A model generated the notes under the pieces. The model ran no database searches, had not been told where the DNA came from, and was given only the letters and a program-made list of their open reading frames with translations. Below, piece after piece: positions 36,607 through 42,905 of a DNA stretch of 64,000 nt; the stretch's first letter is position 1, and each line of letters begins with the position of its first letter. The position numbers and the translations under genes were made by a program. The stretch comes from Nodularia sp. (in: cyanobacteria) (GTDB taxonomy: Bacteria; Cyanobacteriota; Cyanobacteriia; Cyanobacteriales; Nostocaceae), in assembly GCA_007692755.1 (NCBI GenBank), contig REBL01000126.1, positions 1-64,000 on the forward strand. Reading direction: 5' to 3'.

Positions 36607-36685
36607 TCAGCAGAAATTTGACTGATAATTTTGGATTTTGGATTGGATGTTTGATATCTGTCTAAAATCCAAAATTAGTTGTTTA
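36490..36685. repeat. Direct repeat B: holA 3' end plus terminator
   Basis: The second copy of the 196-bp repeat at 35538, including the hairpin. It lies just upstream of the antitoxin start on the other side of the toxin-antitoxin pair. Confidence 0.8.
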
Positions 36686-36703
36686 TAAGCAGCGAGATAA
36701 GAT

Positions 36704-37111
36704 TTATGGAGCGGTGTATTCGCAAAAAATCTTCAAACCCACTTTGATCAAATATAAAACGATGACAGTAGCGATCGCCGGATCAAGAGGTAAGCCTGAT
36801 AAAGTAGTCACAGAGACTATTAACCCTGTGAGTAAAGGGGCGCTGGCCGGGTTTTTGGTATATTCTTGGAATTGAGAGCGAAAGCCATCATCACCACAGA
36901 GTTCTTCGCACAGAATTTTCAGGGTAGATTCCCAAAGAGATTTATTGCCATAGACTTCTATACCCGTTTTTTCCTGCCACAGTTCATCAAAACTGGTGTC
37001 AAATCTGCCGTTATATTTTTCTAGAGTGGTAAATGCTGCTTGTGCTGGGGTGTAGTCTTTGAGAATTTGCTGAATTTCTTGGATTTCGGCAGAGGTTAAC
37101 TGGGTAGTCAT
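36704..37111 (-). CDS. Small protein with hydrophobic C terminus, CHAT-associated
   Basis: A 135-residue protein 34 bp downstream of the CHAT gene on the same strand. The first 85 residues are helical and charged (T-S-A-E-I-Q-E-I-Q-Q-I-L; W-Q-E-K-T-G-I; L-C-E-E-L-C-G-D-D-G-F). The end is strongly hydrophobic with P-L-L-T-G-L-I-V-S-V then A-T-V-I-V-L-Y-L-I-K-V-G-L, enough for one or two membrane segments. I recall similar small proteins beside CHAT genes in cyanobacteria. It could be a membrane effector or a protease substrate; that is inference. Confidence 0.7.
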   Translation of the reverse strand: MTTQLTSAEIQEIQQILKDYTPAQAAFTTLEKYNGRFDTSFDELWQEKTGIEVYGNKSLWESTLKILCEELCGDDGFRSQFQEYTKNPASAPLLTGLIVSVTTLSGLPLDPAIATVIVLYLIKVGLKIFCEYTAP

Positions 37112-37122
37112 GTTTTTATAGG

Positions 37123-37154
37123 TTATGTTTTTCTTTTAAAGATTCTCATTCTAG
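37123..37154 (-). repeat. Fragment of antitoxin 3' end at CHAT gene end
   Basis: About 31 bases, matching 36163-36193 (end of the antitoxin gene) with about four differences, lie across the CHAT stop codon. Paired with the fragment at 40798-40885 it suggests that the CHAT gene entered a second copy of the antitoxin gene. The match is short, so this piece alone is weak evidence. Confidence 0.45.
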
Positions 37155-40100
37155 ATTATCTCGTACTGACCAAATTATGTCGCGTGTTTCTCCAGTACAA
37201 TCTTCACCTGTTACCTCACGCCAGATTGTTTCAAATTGGTTTTCTCCTATTTGTTTGACTATTCGCGCTAAAGTATTGATATCTGAGCGAATAAAATCTT
37301 TGTATCCGCTTTCTTCTTTATTATGCTGAATATCAATTACAAAAACTTGAATATAAATTCTTAAAGCCCGAATTATTTCTCCTTGAACTTCTAGAGTCTC
37401 ACCGTATTCAACAAGTGTTTCTGCTACTTGATACCAAGCTTGTTTTGCATATCTAATGTCAAAAGCTTTTTTAAAATAGGAAATTGCTTCATCAAATATA
37501 CCCTGTAATTTTGCAATTTCTCCTAGTGCTTGATATTCATCTGAAGCATTAGATAAATCATGGCTATCTTCATAAATCTGTAATGCTTGAATGTAAAAAT
37601 TTTTCGCATTGTCTAAATCTCCTTGTTCTTTGGTAACCTGACCTAACTCATGATAAGCACCAGCAGTAAAGTTATCATTTCTAAATAGCTGAAAAATTTC
37701 GAGAGATTGTTGACAATAATTAATCGCAGAGGCAAAATTTTGCTCACGTCTTGCTATTATACCCAACTGTAGATAAATACCAGCACACCTATATAAATCT
37801 TCAGATTGGTAAATTAAAAGAGCCTTTTGGAGATATTCAATCGCTGTTTGAAAATCCCATTTTGCTTGTGCTAAAGTACCTAACTCATAATAGATTCCAG
37901 CCGCCTTAGAATAATTACCAGTTCTCTCAAAAATTTCGATAGCTATTTGATAATATTTTAAAGCTGCATCCCAACCACGAGTTTCACGCGCAATCATGCC
38001 TAAATTCGCATTAGCAACAGCAATCTCATTTTCTAAAGACGGGTCATTTAATGCTGTAAGTTCATCCAAAATTCTTTGATGAATTTCCTTGGCTTTTTCT
38101 AGTTCACCTAGTCTAATTGCGTCATGAGCATCCATACCCTTTAGATACATCCAGTATTCAAAAGCATCTTGACCCTTTGCCTTAGCTACAGGTAAGGTTA
38201 TTCCCACGTGAGCTAACGCCCTTTGCCGTAATGAACTATATTTTGCCCATAAGCCCTGCATATCATATACTTGACCTATGGCTCTTAGAATTGAAGCTGC
38301 TGCACCCCAATTCTGCTGCTGTTCTGCAAATCTCAATTTTTGTAACAAGTTTGGCTCTTCAACTAGTAGACTGTTTATTGCTTTCGCAACATGACTATTC
38401 TCTTCTGGATCAAACGCGGCACAATGTATTACATAGAGATTTAGCAACTTTTTTTCTAGTTCACTAATTACCTCTGCTCTGTGGATAGAAACTAGCTGTT
38501 GACGTAGATACCAAGGTAGAGTAGGGTGAATTGTATAAAAATTATCACCTAAATATTCTAATATTCCTGCTTTAACTGCTTCATTAAGAATTCTGAGCCA
38601 ATCTTCTGTTTGCAGATTTTCTCCAAAAACAGTTTTATACATTTGTCTACAACCAAACAAGTCCTCAGAATCAATTCCTTGCGAAAATCTAGAGAGCAAA
38701 TCAGCATAAACTCGCTCAGAAAACAAACCCAAAAACGGTAAATGTCGGCGCGCCTTTTCCGACAACTTAGCAAAAGAATAATCCAAAGACACCGTGAGAG
38801 ATAAATCTCTCCCCTCTTCCTCAGCACCAGAAAAAGTATCTAATCCTAGTCGCAAAGCTTCAATTAACTGTAATGGATTCTGCGTTTTCAAATGTGGTAA
38901 AATCACCCGCAACGATAATGGATGTCCCGCCAAAAGTTTCAACAAATCTAAATATTCTTTGGAAAGTTTTGCCCTATCTACCCCCACCATTTGCAGAATC
39001 TTCGCTGCTAATTCCTCTACATCTTGCTCACGTAGTCCATGCAAATTCACTAAACTGTAAGCGCAATTAAGCCAAGATTCTTCACGACGGCTAGTAATTA
39101 ATACCCAAGATTTACCACCACGAAAATCTTTGAGAAATCGTTGTAAATTCTCTCTCTCACTTGCACTCAATAACGGCTCATTTCCTGCTGGAAACCCCGC
39201 TACAGGTTCAAAGTTATCCCAAATTAGCAAACAATCGTTATTTTTCAAGTAGTTTAATACAGCTTGTTGTTGTTTCTCAGCCGCATACTGGAAAAATTTA
39301 TCTTCCCAAACCTTCCTACCCACTTGATTAACAACATTACTCAAACTTGCGCCATGTTCAAAGGAGATAAAGAATATAAATCCGCGTCCTTGAGTCTCAT
39401 CTAACCATCGAGCAAAACCGCCAGCTAACTCAGTTTTACCCACGCCTCCCATACCTTGCAACAGCACAATATTGTTTTGGCGAAATGCTCGCTCTAACTG
39501 CAAAATATCATAATCTCGCCCAATAAAACCGTAGCTTCCCTCTTGGGGAAAATCCACCAAATTACTAACAGTTTCTTCAAAGTAACTTTCAATATCATCA
39601 ACTATATTTGCAGGTGTAAAAGGCGTATAGTTTTCTTGTTGGTATAGCACTGGCACTAGCCAATCTTGTAGCGGTTTATCTCCTTTGGGACTAGGACGGT
39701 GTGGCTGATTTAAAACTTGTTTTCGCCCTGCACTGACTGCTGTTGAGAGGCTTTTACCTGCTGCTAATTCCCCATATAAACGACCCATGAAATGTTTAGC
39801 AGCTTGAGCATAAACATTATAAGCCATTGCTACTATACCCTTAGCTCCCAAGGACACTAAGCGCGTCGCTACTGAAGAAAAATTCTCTTCTCCCTCCTGA
39901 GCAGATTTGCAAGCGTTCAAGATAAAAAGCGGCACACGACAATCTGCTAAATTTTGAGCAATTTGCGCTGCTGTGATAATTTGTGGTGAACCATCAAACG
40001 CCTCAAATATTAAAACTCCTTGTCCTGCAATACCGAAGCTATGCTGAAATCCTTGGCTGTCCGGGTCAAAATTACCATGTCCATCAAAGTGAACAATATG

Positions 40101-40760
40101 ATAAAATTCTGGTTTATCATTTAGTTCCCGTTCAAACTGCTCAAAGCTAGGCGGACGCAAAACTTTAATATTGACTCTTTTCCGAATATTTGATAATGAC
40201 TCTAAAAGAGGACGAGCAATGGTTTTGAGGGCAATATCTTTTTCACCATAAGGTCTGGCAATTACTAACAAAATATTGAGTTGATTTTGGGGTAATTTTC
40301 CCATTTCTGCCCGAATAGGATAGTCGCTGAGACTGCGAGACATACCTGCTAAGGAAGGAGCGAGAAATAGGCGATCGCTTGGTGAGTAAAGCAATTCCCA
40401 AGGCAAATTTAGCACTTCTGGATTATCAGAAATAATCACCAAATCGCACTGATTCAAACCTTCAGAAGTCGCAGCCTGAAAAAATTGTCGTGCTTGTTCA
40501 CTACTGCGAAATACCAACTCAAATAACTGCTCTCCCCAAGTCTGCAATTTCTGCTCAATCTCTATTGCCTTCTCTGGGGCTAGTCCATAGGGGAAGCGCA
40601 GATACTCTTCCAGATACCAGCGCAAATCGTCTAATACTTTTTCATCAAATGGATGCTCAAAAGGTACTACTGGTGCAGTGCGACGATTAGCTTGTCCTCG
40701 TTGCCAAGAAAGTTGAATTGAATTTCCCTCATGAGTAATCTGCAAGCAATTTTTCGCCAT
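37146..40760 (-). CDS. CHAT protease-STAND NTPase-TPR protein
   Basis: A 1,204-residue predicted conflict-system sensor. An N-terminal CHAT (caspase-HetF-associated) domain has H228 in H-F-D-G-H-G and C284 in L-N-A-C-K-S, the caspase-like dyad. An NB-ARC-type STAND ATPase has Walker A G-M-G-G-V-G-K-T (K442), L-L-I-W-D-N-F Walker B, T-S-R sensor and G-H-P-L helical motif, then about nine tetratricopeptide-like repeats (from about residue 850, Y-Y-Q-I-A-I-E-I-F, L-Q-K-A-L-L-I-Y and similar). The layout predicts ligand-triggered oligomerisation and proteolysis, as in caspase-like cell death or phage defence. It heads an operon with the small hydrophobic protein at 36704. Confidence 0.93.
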   Translation of the reverse strand: MAKNCLQITHEGNSIQLSWQRGQANRRTAPVVPFEHPFDEKVLDDLRWYLEEYLRFPYGLAPEKAIEIEQKLQTWGEQLFELVFRSSEQARQFFQAATSEGLNQCDLVIISDNPEVLNLPWELLYSPSDRLFLAPSLAGMSRSLSDYPIRAEMGKLPQNQLNILLVIARPYGEKDIALKTIARPLLESLSNIRKRVNIKVLRPPSFEQFERELNDKPEFYHIVHFDGHGNFDPDSQGFQHSFGIAGQGVLIFEAFDGSPQIITAAQIAQNLADCRVPLFILNACKSAQEGEENFSSVATRLVSLGAKGIVAMAYNVYAQAAKHFMGRLYGELAAGKSLSTAVSAGRKQVLNQPHRPSPKGDKPLQDWLVPVLYQQENYTPFTPANIVDDIESYFEETVSNLVDFPQEGSYGFIGRDYDILQLERAFRQNNIVLLQGMGGVGKTELAGGFARWLDETQGRGFIFFISFEHGASLSNVVNQVGRKVWEDKFFQYAAEKQQQAVLNYLKNNDCLLIWDNFEPVAGFPAGNEPLLSASERENLQRFLKDFRGGKSWVLITSRREESWLNCAYSLVNLHGLREQDVEELAAKILQMVGVDRAKLSKEYLDLLKLLAGHPLSLRVILPHLKTQNPLQLIEALRLGLDTFSGAEEEGRDLSLTVSLDYSFAKLSEKARRHLPFLGLFSERVYADLLSRFSQGIDSEDLFGCRQMYKTVFGENLQTEDWLRILNEAVKAGILEYLGDNFYTIHPTLPWYLRQQLVSIHRAEVISELEKKLLNLYVIHCAAFDPEENSHVAKAINSLLVEEPNLLQKLRFAEQQQNWGAAASILRAIGQVYDMQGLWAKYSSLRQRALAHVGITLPVAKAKGQDAFEYWMYLKGMDAHDAIRLGELEKAKEIHQRILDELTALNDPSLENEIAVANANLGMIARETRGWDAALKYYQIAIEIFERTGNYSKAAGIYYELGTLAQAKWDFQTAIEYLQKALLIYQSEDLYRCAGIYLQLGIIARREQNFASAINYCQQSLEIFQLFRNDNFTAGAYHELGQVTKEQGDLDNAKNFYIQALQIYEDSHDLSNASDEYQALGEIAKLQGIFDEAISYFKKAFDIRYAKQAWYQVAETLVEYGETLEVQGEIIRALRIYIQVFVIDIQHNKEESGYKDFIRSDINTLARIVKQIGENQFETIWREVTGEDCTGETRDIIWSVRDNLE

Positions 40761-40797
40761 GTTTGCGGCTATTGTAAATGATTAATTTTATTTTATA

Positions 40798-40885
40798 TCA
40801 GGAGGTGCTAGTTGGGTTTTTTCAAAACAGTTTTGCAAAGCTTTAATTTTATTTCGTCTTCTAGGTGTTTTTGCTGCTGGTTCAC
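40798..40885 (-). pseudogene. Internal fragment of a second antitoxin gene
   Basis: About 88 bases that match 36211-36297 of the antitoxin gene at roughly 90 percent by eye (both contain CAGGAGGTGCT, GCAAAGCTTT, CGTCTTCTAGGTGTTT), in the same orientation, with no start codon. It sits just upstream of the CHAT start and adjoins the small gene at 40882. Confidence 0.75.
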
Positions 40886-41079
40886 TCTCGTAAATCAGCG
40901 AAATCATCATCAGTAAAGATAATTCCCTCGTTCTCAATTACTTCTCTAAATTTTTGTAATTCATCCCAAAAATTATCTCCTTTGGATTCTTCCTGTTTTT
41001 TACGAAGAAACTCAAACAAATAGTCCCGTTCTTCTGTAGGCAAATTTTCGATAGAATTAATAATTTCTTGTACAGTCAT
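40882..41079 (-). CDS. Small acidic antitoxin-like protein
   Basis: A 65-residue protein with a strong ribosome site (AGGAGG, eight bases before ATG), which supports reality. It begins T-V-Q-E-I-I-N-S-I-E-N-L-P-T-E-E-R and continues with a helical F-L-R-K-K-Q-E, then an acidic tail. This resembles small orphan antitoxins common in cyanobacteria, but no toxin gene follows; the downstream side holds only the antitoxin fragment and CHAT gene. It may be a solitary remnant of a second toxin-antitoxin pair or the first gene of the CHAT transcript. Confidence 0.7.
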   Translation of the reverse strand: MTVQEIINSIENLPTEERDYLFEFLRKKQEESKGDNFWDELQKFREVIENEGIIFTDDDFADLRE

Positions 41080-41171
41080 AATAGAACCTCCTAATACAGT
41101 AAATTCTACCTTTGATAACTATATTTTAATCTCTAAATTAAAAGTTTTAACGAATTCATTTTAGCTTCACT

Positions 41172-41191
41172 CCCCCACTGGGGGATTTTTT
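41172..41191 (+). terminator. Terminator-like hairpin, first copy
   Basis: CCCCC-ACT-GGGGG followed by ATTTTTT: a five-base GC stem with a three-base loop and T-run, the form of a factor-independent terminator. A near-identical hairpin lies at 42861-42880. Confidence 0.7.
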
Positions 41192-41216
41192 AGGGCAAAG
41201 AGCGAAAAACACCGCC

Positions 41217-41354
41217 ATGAACACGCCCAATTACAATGCCCTGCTGCAAAGCCTTTGGACACCACCACCTATTACAGAAAATTCTCACTTAAATTACCGT
41301 AACTGTTCACACCCCCCTCTCAACGATCAATCAGGAGTTTCGAGCATTTTGTAG
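41217..41354 (+). pseudogene. Truncated copy of helicase 5' end
   Basis: Starts ATG-AAC-ACG like the helicase gene and runs parallel for about 25 codons with few changes (M-N-T-P-N-Y-N-A-L-L-Q-S-L-W-T-P-P), then continues out of homology to a TAG at 41352-41354 (45 codons). It lacks all helicase motifs, so it is a remnant of duplication, not a working gene. Confidence 0.8.
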
Positions 41355-41509
41355 GTGGGAGTGAATAACTACAAATCACCACCTGACTGAATCAACAGAA
41401 AACAGCATAGTAAAACTATGATGAAATTTACCTCAACCTACAGTTAAATATGTATTAGAATAGAAAGTAATAGGTAATTGAAAACCTCAACAATTATTGA
41501 AGAAAAACA

Positions 41510-41920
41510 ATGAATATTGAGCAGAAAGTTTTAGAAGTATCAGGAGTAGAGATTACCAAATATATCTTAATAGATTTACAAAAACTCTCCTCTTGCTCTG
41601 GAGAACCCATAGCATCTGTTTATGCAGATAATTTACTGCGTACCATGCGTGTTATGCGCGATAAATTACCTTTTGATCCCTATACAGAAGTGATAATGGC
41701 ACTGCATGATGCACTTGCGTATTCTAACCTTTGGATTGACTATAATGCCAGTCAATACCAAGGAGTATGTGAATTACTTACAGCCCTAGTGAATCAAGAA
41801 ACAATAAACAATTTATCAGTGGAAACAGCGATTTTAACTCTGGAAAACTTAGGCTTTGATACCCTACCATTCGGTGTCACACTTGACGAAAACCCGGATA
41901 TGGACGAAGACGAGGAATAA
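41510..41920 (+). CDS. Small acidic partner protein of PIN nuclease
   Basis: A 136-residue protein of no named family, ending in an acidic tail (M-D-E-D-E-E). It is helical and ends 6 bp before the PIN gene, so the pair is co-transcribed. Small acidic protein followed by a PIN nuclease is the gene order of a type II toxin-antitoxin pair, though both members here are larger than usual. Function as an antitoxin is inference. Confidence 0.7.
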   Translation: MNIEQKVLEVSGVEITKYILIDLQKLSSCSGEPIASVYADNLLRTMRVMRDKLPFDPYTEVIMALHDALAYSNLWIDYNASQYQGVCELLTALVNQETINNLSVETAILTLENLGFDTLPFGVTLDENPDMDEDEE

Positions 41921-41926
41921 CACAAA

Positions 41927-42781
41927 ATGGATGATACATCTATTCGTGAACACTTTTTAGATACCTCAGTTCTACGTTCTTTGTTACTAAGTACGCAAGT
42001 CTATAAGCAATATTTTGAATCTCAATTTACTGACAAACCGCTTTATATTTCTAATTATGTACAGATGGAAATGAGGCGCAGTTATCTAATTAATCTTATT
42101 TCCTTCTACTTTGTGCTGCGCCTGGAAACTATAAATAATATTGGGGATGCTATTGCACTGTGGAGCAATAGATTTAAAACCAGCGAACTTAAAGCTATTT
42201 TACAGCTTATTCCCCAACTGTTTAGCACACACCAACTCAATTTTAGTAGTGTTCAAGATAAAGAAAAAGCTATCTCGATTTTAGGAATTTATATTAAACG
42301 GTTTGAACTTCTACTCCGAAAAAAGTTTAATAATACTAATACTGATTCTACCACCTGTACCCGCGCCCTTGTACCGCTTCTCCTTGACTTACAAAATCTG
42401 GCTGCTGGATTAAAACAGTTTGCTGATGAATTTGGAGATGTAAAAAATTGTCGAAGCAAATGTCAGATTGACCAATTTCTTTTAGTGCAATACCGTCCAG
42501 AAATTGAGCAACTAGTTCAAATTGCTTCTCAACTACCCAAAAACTCAAATACTAGAGGATTTATCAAGATTGCCAATAATTTAAAAGAAATATTAGCTCA
42601 AGGAGCAGCCGCCTGCGACTGCAAACGTTGTGAAAAGATTGGAGATGCTGTCATTGCTTTAAATGCACCCCGGAATTTGCAACTAGAACATACTGATAAT
42701 TCATTTAATTATTTATGTTCAACGATTAATCAACCTCATTATAAGCATCCTTCAGAGACTCAAATCGTTGCAAAATCATAA
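41927..42781 (+). CDS. Large PIN-domain protein with Cys-rich insert
   Basis: A 284-residue nuclease-like protein. The N terminus H-F-L-D-T-S (D12) and Y-V-Q-M-E-M (E48) give the first acidic ligands; the C-terminal G-D-A-V-I-A and L-E-H-T-D-N supply the third and fourth, so the PIN active site is split by a long helical insertion of about 170 residues. Just before the third ligand is C-D-C-K-R-C, a probable metal site; such an arrangement is unusual in simple VapC toxins. It follows its 136-residue partner by 6 bp and ends before a terminator-like hairpin at 42861. Likely an RNase; target unknown. Confidence 0.75.
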   Translation: MDDTSIREHFLDTSVLRSLLLSTQVYKQYFESQFTDKPLYISNYVQMEMRRSYLINLISFYFVLRLETINNIGDAIALWSNRFKTSELKAILQLIPQLFSTHQLNFSSVQDKEKAISILGIYIKRFELLLRKKFNNTNTDSTTCTRALVPLLLDLQNLAAGLKQFADEFGDVKNCRSKCQIDQFLLVQYRPEIEQLVQIASQLPKNSNTRGFIKIANNLKEILAQGAAACDCKRCEKIGDAVIALNAPRNLQLEHTDNSFNYLCSTINQPHYKHPSETQIVAKS

Positions 42782-42860
42782 GTTTTTGGAGAATTATTAT
42801 TGTATTGATAGAAAAAAAATTATGTGAATTCGGAGTTTACTTATGTCAACTTAATATCTT

Positions 42861-42880
42861 CCCCCACTGGGGGATTTTTT
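42861..42880 (+). terminator. Terminator-like hairpin after PIN module
   Basis: CCCCC-ACT-GGGGG followed by ATTTTTT about 80 bases after the PIN gene stop and 25 bases before the helicase start. It may end the PIN transcript or act as a leader attenuator of the helicase. Duplicated at 41172. Confidence 0.75.
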
Positions 42881-42905
42881 AGGGCAATGTTCAAAAAACA
42901 CCGCC

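Larger units (their letters stand above)
41080..41509. other. Intergenic region with duplicated helicase 5' end
   Basis: 430 bp with no intact gene. It holds a copy of the region upstream of and including the first 25 or so codons of the helicase gene at 42906 (41171-41294), then about 76 unrelated bases, then a further 32-bp match (41371-41402). The remaining AT-rich part carries the promoter of the two-gene module at 41510. Confidence 0.7.
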
